Shown: positions 1-7,592 of the stretch, in pieces
How positions within the stretch are numbered: position 1 is the stretch's first letter
Layout: each line of letters opens with the position of its first letter
DNA from: DASUFI01 sp036274635
GTDB lineage: Bacteria; Planctomycetota; B15-G4
Assembly: GCA_036274635.1 (NCBI GenBank)
Contig: DASUFI010000067.1
Location: forward strand, 1 to 13,035
Length of the DNA: 13,035 nt
Reading direction: 5' to 3'
Notes under the pieces: model-generated
Told to the model about the DNA's origin: nothing
The model's database searches: none
Seen by the model: the letters and a program-made list of their open reading frames with translations, nothing else
Made by a program: the position numbers and the translations under genes

Positions 1-1461
1 GGCGACGGCCTGCTCGACGTGCTGACGTCCACCTGGGATCCGTCCAAGCCGCCGCACCTGTTCCTGCGGCGCGCGGACGGCTCCTTCGAGGACGCGACGG
101 CGCAGTCCGGCCTGCAGTCGCAGCTCGGCGGGCTCGGCTGCGTGGGCGCCGACTACGACAACGACGGCGACCTCGACGTGCTCGTGCTGCGCGGCGCCTG
201 GCTGCGCGAGGACGGGGAGATCCGCAACTCGCTCCTGCGCAACTCCGGCACGGCCAGCTTCGAGGACGTCACGCACGCCGCCGGGCTCGCCTCGCCCGCG
301 CGTCCGACCCAGGCCGCGGCCTTCGGCGACCTCGACGGCGACGGCGACCTCGACCTCTACGTCGGCAACGAGTCGACGCGCGAGACGATGCCGGGCAGCG
401 GCGACCACCCCTCGCAGCTCTTCCTGTCCGACGGGCACGGCTTCTTCGAGGACGTGGCGGCCGAGCGCGGCGTCACCAACGACCGCTACGCGAAGGGCGT
501 GGCCCTGGGCGACGCCGACAACGACGGCGACCTCGACGTCTACGTCTCGAACGATGGCGCCAACCGCCTGTACCGCAACGACAGCAAGGCGCGCTTCGAG
601 GACGTGGCGCCCGCGCTCGGCGTGACCGAGCCGGCCGGGAGCAGCTTCGCCACGTGCTTCTTCGACTACGACGACGACGGCTGGCTCGACCTGTTCGTGG
701 CCGGCTACGACGCACGGCTCGCGGACATCGTGGCGGGCCTGCTCGGCCAGCCGCACCATGCGGCGCTCTCGCGGCTGTATCACAACGAGCACGGGAGCTT
801 CCGCGACGTCACGACCGAGGCCGGGCTGGCGCGCGCCCTGCTCCCCCTGGCCGCGAGCTTCGGCGACGTGAACGGCGACGGGCGGCTCGACATCTTCCTC
901 GCGACCGGCGGCCCCGGCTACGACTTGCTGGTGCCCAACGCCCTGCTCGTGAACGACCGCGGCCAGCACTTCCTCGACGGCACGACCGCCGCCGGGCTGG
1001 GCCACCTGCAGAAGGGCTCCGGCGTGGCTTTCGCCGACCTCGACCAGGACGGCGACGAGGACCTGCTCGACGAGCTCGGCGGCTTCTATCCCGGCGACGA
1101 GTTCCCGAGCGCGCTGTTCGAGAACCCGGGTCACGGCAACGGCTTCCTGGTGGTGGAGCTCGCGGGCGTCCAGAGCAACCGCTCCGGCGACGGCGCGCGG
1201 CTGCGCGTGGTGATGGAGACGCCGCAGGGCTCGCGTGAGCTGCACCGCGCGGTGGGCAGCGTGTCGAGCTCCGGCGGCGCCCCGCGCCGGCAGGAGATCG
1301 GGCTGGGCGACGCGACGCGCATCGCCGAGCTGCGGGTCACCTGGCCGGCCTCGGGACGAGTCCAGACGTTCACCGACGTGCCCATGAATGCCCGCGTGCG
1401 CGTCACCGAGGACTCGGACGAGCTCGAGCGGATGCCTTACTCTCCGCTGAGGTTCCCGTGA
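1..1461 (+). CDS. FG-GAP/VCBS repeat beta-propeller protein with C-terminal ASPIC/UnbV domain (5' end outside window)
   Basis: The reading frame is open from the first base, which already encodes a calcium-loop motif (GDGLLDV), so the true start lies upstream. Six further loops of the form DxDxDGxxD follow (DYDNDGDLD, DLDGDGDLD, DADNDGDLD, DYDDDGWLD, DVNGDGRLD, DLDQDGDED), spaced about 51-67 residues apart. They alternate with F-x-D-V-x4-GL segments, as in integrin-like FG-GAP/VCBS propellers that bind Ca2+ in each blade. The last roughly 110 residues match the ASPIC/UnbV domain (NRSGDGARLRV, a GLG turn, then VTWPASGRVQ). Such proteins are normally exported and thought to act in surface binding or adhesion; the signal peptide would be off the window. 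The stop overlaps the start of the acetyltransferase gene. The family is clear; the ligand is unknown. Confidence 0.93.
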   Translation, partial: GDGLLDVLTSTWDPSKPPHLFLRRADGSFEDATAQSGLQSQLGGLGCVGADYDNDGDLDVLVLRGAWLREDGEIRNSLLRNSGTASFEDVTHAAGLASPARPTQAAAFGDLDGDGDLDLYVGNESTRETMPGSGDHPSQLFLSDGHGFFEDVAAERGVTNDRYAKGVALGDADNDGDLDVYVSNDGANRLYRNDSKARFEDVAPALGVTEPAGSSFATCFFDYDDDGWLDLFVAGYDARLADIVAGLLGQPHHAALSRLYHNEHGSFRDVTTEAGLARALLPLAASFGDVNGDGRLDIFLATGGPGYDLLVPNALLVNDRGQHFLDGTTAAGLGHLQKGSGVAFADLDQDGDEDLLDELGGFYPGDEFPSALFENPGHGNGFLVVELAGVQSNRSGDGARLRVVMETPQGSRELHRAVGSVSSSGGAPRRQEIGLGDATRIAELRVTWPASGRVQTFTDVPMNARVRVTEDSDELERMPYSPLRFP

Positions 1462-2066
1462 CCGTCAGCCTGCGCCTCGCCACGCCCGCCGACGGGGCCG
1501 CCGTCTCGGCGCTCTACGCGCCGTACGTGCGTGACACCGCCATCACCTTCGAGTCCGAGGAGCCCGACGGCGCGGAGTTCGGCCGGCGCATCGAGACCGT
1601 GCTCAAGCTGGCCCCGTGGCTGCTGGCCGTGGAGTCGGGCCCCGCCGGCGAGCAGCTGCTCGGCTACGCCTACGGCGGCACGTGGCGCACGCGCGTCGCG
1701 TACCGCTGGGTGGTCGAGACCGCCATCTACGTCGACAGGCGCCAGCACCGCCGCGGCATCGGCCGCGCGCTCTACGGCGCGCTGCTCGACCTGCTGCGCC
1801 TGCAGGGCTTCTGCCGCGCGCTGGGCGGCATCACCATCCCGAACCCGGAGAGCATCGCGCTGCACGAGAAGCTGGGCTTCCGCTTCGCGGGCAACTTCCC
1901 CCGCTGCGGCTTCAAGCACGGAACGTGGTGGGACGTGGGCTTCTGGGACCTGGAGCTGCGTGCGCAGGCCGGCGAGGTGCCGGAGACTCTGAGCGTGGCG
2001 GAGCTCTGCGCGAAGCCCGAGGCCGCGGCCGTGCTGGAGCGTGCGGCGCGGGCGCTGCGCGCCTGA
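1458..2066 (+). CDS. GNAT N-acetyltransferase, phosphinothricin acetyltransferase (PAT/Bar)-like
   Basis: This 202-residue protein has the PAT-type GNAT layout. It has an N-terminal substrate segment (LYAPYVRDTAITFESEEP) and an acetyl-CoA pyrophosphate loop, RRQHRRGIGRAL, near residues 93-104. It ends in the family signature PNPESIALHEKLGF, then a GFKHGTWWDVGFWDLEL-type ending near residues 151-167. Relatives transfer acetyl groups from acetyl-CoA to the amino group of small substrates such as phosphinothricin, methionine sulfoximine or methionine sulfone in the cytoplasm. The actual substrate cannot be read from sequence. A C-terminal extension of about 35 residues follows the core. The GTG start overlaps the preceding stop as GTGA, and GAGG lies five bases upstream at 1449-1452. 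This suggests translational coupling to the FG-GAP gene, an odd partner. Confidence 0.9.
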   Translation: MTVSLRLATPADGAAVSALYAPYVRDTAITFESEEPDGAEFGRRIETVLKLAPWLLAVESGPAGEQLLGYAYGGTWRTRVAYRWVVETAIYVDRRQHRRGIGRALYGALLDLLRLQGFCRALGGITIPNPESIALHEKLGFRFAGNFPRCGFKHGTWWDVGFWDLELRAQAGEVPETLSVAELCAKPEAAAVLERAARALRA

Positions 2067-2079
2067 CGCCGACGCGCGC

Positions 2080-2268
2080 TCAGATCCCGGCCAGCTGCTC
2101 CAGCGTCATCAGGTTGAGCGCGGTGGAGTGGACGGGCCCGCCCGCGTAGCTCCAGCGGTCGGCCTGCAGCCAGCCGCCCGCGGCGCACTGGGCGCCGAGC
2201 GGCGTCTGCAGCGAGACGAGCGCGTCGACCAGCGCGCTGCCCGAGCCCGGCAGCGCCAGCGCAGGCGC
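2080..2268 (-). pseudogene. 3' remnant of a toroid (prenyltransferase/squalene-oxidase-repeat-like) gene, paralogue of 7593-8915
   Basis: Read on the minus strand, 62 codons run from just after an in-frame stop (2269-2271) to a TGA at 2080-2082. The last 52 codons (2083-2238) align without any gap to the last 52 codons of the toroid gene (7596-7751). I count 33 identical residues, including GGWLQxDRWSxAGGPV and the final LAG before the stop, and both end at the same place. There is no ATG, GTG or TTG in this frame before a lone ATG close to the 3' end, and upstream DNA shows no matching codons in any frame. It is therefore best read as the decayed 3' end of a second gene copy whose 5' part has been deleted. 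It ends 13 bases past the acetyltransferase stop, in convergent orientation. Confidence 0.8.
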
Positions 2269-2271
2269 TCA

Positions 2272-2455
2272 CACTCACCGGACAGGCTCCGAGCAGAGGA
2301 CGGGCGTCCATGCGCGCTGCGACGCCGTCGGCGGACAGGATACCGCCTCCGTCCCCGCCACCAGCAGCCGCCCGACGCGCCTCAAGCCGCCGGCCTCCTC
2401 CGGCCGATGCAGTCCCGTCCGGCCGGGCTCGGGGCAGGCCTCCGGACGGAGCGCC
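2272..2455. other. Non-coding leader between the toroid remnant and the redB-like gene
   Basis: These 184 bases show no convincing reading frame on either strand; frames that are open here encode low-complexity Arg/Pro/Ala strings typical of G+C-rich non-coding DNA. No good -35/-10 pair was found, although a promoter for the downstream operon should lie here. The only structure seen is a set of GC-rich inverted repeats near the right end. Confidence 0.5.
2415..2449 (+). repeat. 8-bp perfect inverted repeat reaching into the ribosome binding site of the redB-like gene
   Basis: The arms are CCGTCCGG (2415-2422) and CCGGACGG (2442-2449), with a 19-base loop. The right arm includes the first two bases of the GGAG at 2448-2451 that precedes the ATG at 2456. 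A hairpin in the mRNA could partly hide the ribosome site; as DNA it could be an operator. Stems of this size also arise by chance in G+C-rich sequence. Confidence 0.35.
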
Positions 2456-3039
2456 ATGGCCAAGTCCGTTGCCATCATCGTCGCCGGCGCGCTGTGGGCC
2501 GCGAGCGTCACCGGCGGGTTCGCGCTGGCCGCGCGCTATGACGCGACGGCCGGGCGCGCCTCCAGCGCGAAGAGCCGCTGGCCCGCGGACGCGCCGCTGG
2601 CGCTGGACCCGGCGCGCCCGACGCTGCTGCTCTTCGCGCACCCGCGGTGCCCGTGCACCGCGGCCACGATCGAGTCGCTGAACCGCCTGCTCGCTCACTG
2701 CGCCGGGCGAGCGAGCGTCACGGTGCTGTTCTACGACGACCCCGCGCTGGGCAAGGGCTGGGCGCACAGCTCGCTGTGGGACGCCGCGGCCGCCATCGAC
2801 GGCGTCACGGTGCGCGCCGATCCGCTGGGCGCGACGGCGCGCCTCTTCGGCGCGTGGACCTCGGGCCAGGCCTTCCTGTTCGCGCCGGACGGCGCGCTGC
2901 GGTGCGAGGGCGGGCTGACGCCGGCGCGCGGCCATCCCGACGAGGGCGGTGCGATGCGTGACTGGCTGCTGGACGGCCACGGGCCGGCGCGCGCGCCCGT
3001 ATTCGGCTGCTCGCTCTTCTCCTCCGGCAGTGGCGCGCC

Positions 3040-3043
<4 letters not shown>
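2456..3043 (+). CDS. RedB-like membrane-anchored thioredoxin-fold protein with CPC motif
   Basis: This 195-residue protein begins with a hydrophobic segment (residues 4-26) that should act as a signal anchor or uncleaved signal, placing the rest outside the cytoplasmic membrane. After a strand (TLLLFAHPRCPCTAATI, near 56-72) comes a cysteine pair with one residue between them, C65-P-C67, where thioredoxins carry CxxC. Later come DPLGATARLFGAWTSGQAFLF, GGLTPARGH (152-160) and PVFGC (181-185). The HPxCPC, GG(I/L)TxxRGH and VFGC combination matches, from memory, proteins annotated as RedB. A thiol redox or metal-thiol role is inferred; no reaction is proven. GGAG at 2448-2451 precedes the ATG by four bases. 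The stop overlaps the kinase start as ATGA, so the two are probably co-translated and work together. Confidence 0.8.
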
Positions 3044-5280
<2,237 letters not shown>

Positions 5281-5314
5281 CCCGCGCGCCGCGTCGTGCC
5301 AGCGCCCGGCCCGC

Positions 5315-5695
5315 TCAGGCCTTCGCGCTCCGGCACTCGTGCTCGCGCAGGGTCTCGCGGTCCAGGTGCCAGGTGATCCCCAGCCGCTGGCGGAGCTTCA
5401 CCTTCGCGCCGCAGTCGGGGCACGACCCATCGCGAAGCTCGTCACCCAACGGAGCGACCCGACCCACGGGAGCGCGCTGCTCGCGCCGCGCGGTCGCGCA
5501 GGCGTGCTCGACGGCCGGATCCGAGCCGGCATCGAAGAAGCCCTTCTTGCCGTGGTCGCACTCCCAGCCGCGCACCTCCGCGCCGCAGCGGGCGCAGCGG
5601 GTGGCGTAGCTCGTCTTGTAGCAGTCCGGCCCGTGGGGCGACGCCTTGTCTTCCGCGGCCCAGCCGCCCAGGTTGCCTGCAGGTTCAGTTGCCAT
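5315..5695 (-). CDS. Small twin zinc-ribbon protein, function unknown
   Basis: This 126-residue protein is rich in Cys and His and lacks a signal peptide. Two segments share the plan CxxCGAxV followed by EHxC: residues 34-66 (CARCGAEV to EHAC) and 92-121 (CPDCGAKV to EHEC). Each offers two paired cysteines plus a His and a Cys as possible Zn2+ ligands, and the likeness suggests an internal duplication. C25, C46 and H48 are additional potential ligands. Zinc ribbons of this kind often bind nucleic acid or protein partners, but no function can be assigned. The start is well supported: GGAGG at 5703-5707 sits seven bases upstream of the ATG. It converges on the kinase gene with 34 bases between stops, and is probably transcribed separately from the upstream minus-strand gene. 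Confidence 0.8.
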   Translation of the reverse strand: MATEPAGNLGGWAAEDKASPHGPDCYKTSYATRCARCGAEVRGWECDHGKKGFFDAGSDPAVEHACATARREQRAPVGRVAPLGDELRDGSCPDCGAKVKLRQRLGITWHLDRETLREHECRSAKA

Positions 5696-5702
5696 GTCGA
5701 TG

Positions 5703-5707
5703 CCTCC
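5703..5707 (-). promoter_or_regulatory. Shine-Dalgarno site of the twin zinc-ribbon gene
   Basis: On the minus strand GGAGG lies seven bases before the ATG at 5695. This is the clearest ribosome site of the minus-strand genes and fixes that start. Confidence 0.75.
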
Positions 5708-5824
5708 GAAGGCCCCAGCCTACCCCGCCCGCGGACCGATGCCAGTCCGGCCCGCCGCACGGGCCGCTGGCCGGAATTCGCGCGGGCGCGGCCGGAAGGC
5801 GGCCTCCGGGCGCAGGCGACGCAG

Positions 5825-5851
5825 GCGCGCGCAGCCGGTGCCTGCGCGCGC
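5825..5851 (-). terminator. Strong GC hairpin downstream of the 5866-6363 gene, possible terminator
   Basis: A perfect 10-bp stem, GCGCGCGCAG against CTGCGCGCGC, closes a 7-base loop (5835-5841). It begins 14 bases after the TAG of the minus-strand secreted protein gene, which is the position expected for a terminator. There is no T-run after it on either strand, so it would be an atypical intrinsic terminator or an mRNA 3' stabiliser. Confidence 0.4.
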
Positions 5852-5865
5852 ACGTCGCCCCTCGG

Positions 5866-6363
5866 CTACGGCAGCGTGAAGGTCCCCTCGCTGGTCGTCT
5901 GGTTGTGGTTCGCGTCGATCGCCAGCACCTCGAACGGGTGATCGCCGGGGCCCAGCGCGGCCGAGTACTCGGGCGGGAGCGTGAGGCTCAGCACGTTGGC
6001 CGGCACGATGACGTCGAGGGTCTCCGGCACGAGCACCTGGTACGAGACGACGTCGATGGGCTCGTCCGGGAAGCCGGGCGGCGGCGCGCTCACGGCCGTC
6101 CAGGAGATCGTCTCGGCGTTGCCGGGACCCTTCACCGCGAAGATCACCTTGCCGTTCGGGTTGATGATCTGCAGCTTCTGCCAGTCCTCGCCGTCGAGCG
6201 ACACGTGCACGCCGAGCTCGTTCGCGGTCGCATTGCATTCCCGGTGGACGGACGCGATCTCGAGCGGCACGTCGGGGGACTTGGACCTGGCGCCCGGCGG
6301 CGCGGCGGACGTGAGGCCGATGGTCAGGCCGGCGGCCGCGAGGGCGCCAGCGAGCAGGAGCAC
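5866..6363 (-). CDS. Small secreted protein of unknown function
   Basis: The 165-residue product starts at a GTG. It opens with a hydrophobic stretch (LLLAGALAAAGLTIGLTSAA) that looks like a signal peptide, though without basic residues ahead of it. The mature part has alternating strand-like segments (GVHVSLDGEDWQKLQIIN, GKVIFAVKG, YQVLVPETLDVIVPANVLSLTLP, HPFEVLAIDANHNQTTSEGTFTLP). These suggest one beta-sandwich or fibronectin/Ig-like domain; this is fold guesswork. I recognise no family. The frame upstream is open for only six more codons to a TGA and offers no better start, and no clear ribosome site precedes the GTG. An exact CRP-type box lies 12-31 bases upstream of the start, so the gene may be under the control of a CRP-family regulator, perhaps repressed by it. 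Confidence 0.65.
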   Translation of the reverse strand: MLLLAGALAAAGLTIGLTSAAPPGARSKSPDVPLEIASVHRECNATANELGVHVSLDGEDWQKLQIINPNGKVIFAVKGPGNAETISWTAVSAPPPGFPDEPIDVVSYQVLVPETLDVIVPANVLSLTLPPEYSAALGPGDHPFEVLAIDANHNQTTSEGTFTLP

Positions 6364-6374
6364 GGCTCGGACAG

Positions 6375-6394
6375 CGTGTGACGGCGGTCACACG
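6375..6394. promoter_or_regulatory. CRP/FNR-family-type operator (exact TGTGA-N6-TCACA)
   Basis: The 20-base element is a perfect dyad of CGTGTGAC and GTCACACG around GGCG. It contains TGTGA-N6-TCACA at 6377-6392, the consensus half-sites and spacing of Escherichia coli CRP and similar regulators. It lies between divergent genes, close to the 6363 (-) start and about 160 bases before the 6555 (+) start. Binding by a CRP-like protein is inferred from the match only. Confidence 0.55.
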
Positions 6395-6437
6395 ACGGAC
6401 GCGCCACAGCCCGGCGGACTCGCGACACCGCGCCCAT

Positions 6438-6453
6438 GCCGTGCGCGCACGGC
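6438..6453. repeat. Perfect 16-bp palindrome in the divergent intergenic region
   Basis: GCCGTGCGCGCACGGC reads the same on both strands. It sits mid-way between the divergent genes, downstream of the CRP-type box. It could be an operator for a dimeric regulator; no regulator family is suggested by its sequence. Composition makes such GC palindromes fairly likely by chance. Confidence 0.35.
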
Positions 6454-6481
6454 TAGCGCACTCGGGACGGATCGATGATGA

Positions 6482-6496
6482 CGTGGTCTTCCCACG
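6482..6496. repeat. Short inverted repeat (CGTGG-N5-CCACG)
   Basis: A 5-bp stem with a 5-base loop lies in the probable 5' untranslated region of the propeller gene. Together with a second short dyad at 6517-6529 (TCACG-N3-CGTGA) it adds to the symmetry of this leader. Weak on its own. Confidence 0.25.
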
Positions 6497-6543
6497 ACAC
6501 ACGCGAGCCGGCGAGGTCACGCAGCGTGAGCTCCCTCCTCGGC

Positions 6544-6548
6544 AAGGA
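6544..6548 (+). promoter_or_regulatory. Shine-Dalgarno site of the propeller gene
   Basis: AAGGA ends six bases before the ATG at 6555. It chooses this start over earlier in-frame codons, and the signal peptide begins exactly here. Confidence 0.65.
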
Positions 6549-6554
6549 CCCCTC

Positions 6555-7562
6555 ATGAAGACCCTCCTCGCAACCGGCTCGCTCCTCCTGGCCGTCGCAT
6601 CGGTCGCCGCCGCGCAGACTGCGCCCGCCATCGTGTGGAGCGCCCCCACGCCCGGCCTGGGCGCGAACGACGTCGCCGCCGTCGCATGGTCGCCCACGGA
6701 CGACGGGCTCGCCGTGGGCTCCTCCGATCGCTGGTTCCGCCTGCGCGTCGCCAGCACCGGCGAGCTGCTCTACTCCATCCTCGAGCCGAAGAACTCCGGC
6801 GGCCCGGGCAACATCATCTTCTCGGACGATGGCCAGCTCATCGGCGTGCGCAACCAGTCCAGCGGCCTGGGCATCCGCGTGCAGCGCATGACCGATGGCC
6901 TCTTCCTCGGCAGCATCGTCGGGACCGTGGGTGCGAACGGCCTCGTCTCCTTTGCGCCCGACAGCATGCTCGTCGCGACCATCGGCCCCTCGCTGGCCAT
7001 GTGGGACTTCTCCGAGCTCACGCTCCACCAGGTGACGGGCTCCGGCTACCAGAAGGTGTTCACGGACTTCGACCTCTCGCCCGACGGGCGCCTGCAGGCG
7101 GCCTCGTCGAAGGGCTTCATCACGGTGCGGCGCACGAGCGACGGCAAGGTGCTCAAGGTCCTGCGCGGCAAGTCGCCGGTGAAGTTCTCGCACGACAGCA
7201 GCCTGCTCAGTGCGGTGAACACGACGCCGGTGAACGAGGTCGTGATCTGGAAGACGGGCACCTGGTCCATCCTGCACCAGCTGGTCGCGCCGAGCGCGGA
7301 GGAGAGCAGCGGCAACCTGCGCTTCACGCCGGACGACCAGCGCCTCGTCGCCACCGGCTACTCCCCGTATCTGGATGGACAGGGCCTCTGGCAGCAGAAC
7401 GGCTTCATCCGCTTCTGGTCGGTCGCCACCGGCGCCGAGCTGGTGACCTACGACGCGCAGACCGACCTCGCGGTCACGTCGCCGGTCGCGTTCTCGCCGG
7501 ACGGCTCGCAGTACGCCTACGGGCTGTACGACGGAACGGTCGCGGTGGCCACCACGCCCTGA
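6555..7562 (+). CDS. Secreted WD40-like beta-propeller repeat protein
   Basis: The 335-residue product begins with a textbook signal peptide, MKTLLATGSLLLAVASVAAA, with likely cleavage before Q21. The remainder consists of six to seven repeats in which an (F/W)S(P/D)D-type turn opens each blade: AWSPTDDGLAV, IFSDDGQLI, SFAPDSMLVA, DLSPDGRLQA, KFSHDSSLLSA, RFTPDDQRLVA and AFSPDGSQYA. Several repeats end in WD-like strands (LAMWDF, VVIWKTG, IRFWSVATG). That is the pattern of WD40 or YVTN-type propellers, used as binding scaffolds; no enzyme motif is visible. An earlier in-frame start is open up to 6378 but has no ribosome site and would bury the signal peptide. It is transcribed away from the 6363 gene across a dyad-rich region and converges on the toroid gene with 30 bases between stops. 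Confidence 0.85.
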   Translation: MKTLLATGSLLLAVASVAAAQTAPAIVWSAPTPGLGANDVAAVAWSPTDDGLAVGSSDRWFRLRVASTGELLYSILEPKNSGGPGNIIFSDDGQLIGVRNQSSGLGIRVQRMTDGLFLGSIVGTVGANGLVSFAPDSMLVATIGPSLAMWDFSELTLHQVTGSGYQKVFTDFDLSPDGRLQAASSKGFITVRRTSDGKVLKVLRGKSPVKFSHDSSLLSAVNTTPVNEVVIWKTGTWSILHQLVAPSAEESSGNLRFTPDDQRLVATGYSPYLDGQGLWQQNGFIRFWSVATGAELVTYDAQTDLAVTSPVAFSPDGSQYAYGLYDGTVAVATTP

Positions 7563-7592
7563 GCTGGCGCTGCCCCATCGCGAGCGGCGGGC

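Noticed and set aside
2045..2063. GC hairpin at the end of the acetyltransferase gene as a terminator
   Set aside because: It lies inside the coding region before the stop, has only a 6-bp stem and is not followed by a T-run.
2275..2511. Possible 78-codon minus-strand gene in the leader of the redB-like gene
   Set aside because: It overlaps the redB-like start, has no ribosome site and shows no family resemblance. It also does not continue the toroid remnant.
1772..2980. Minus-strand frame of 402 codons spanning the toroid remnant
   Set aside because: It runs in a different frame from the remnant and is Arg/Ala-rich shadow sequence of the acetyltransferase and redB-like genes.
5708..5760. 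Weak promoter-like pair upstream of the zinc-ribbon gene on the minus strand (CTGGCA-17-TAGGCT)
   Set aside because: The -10 element matches only three of six consensus bases; too weak to list as a feature.
6378..6554. Upstream extension of the propeller frame
   Set aside because: It would put about 59 residues ahead of a textbook signal peptide, and AAGGA precedes the ATG at 6555.
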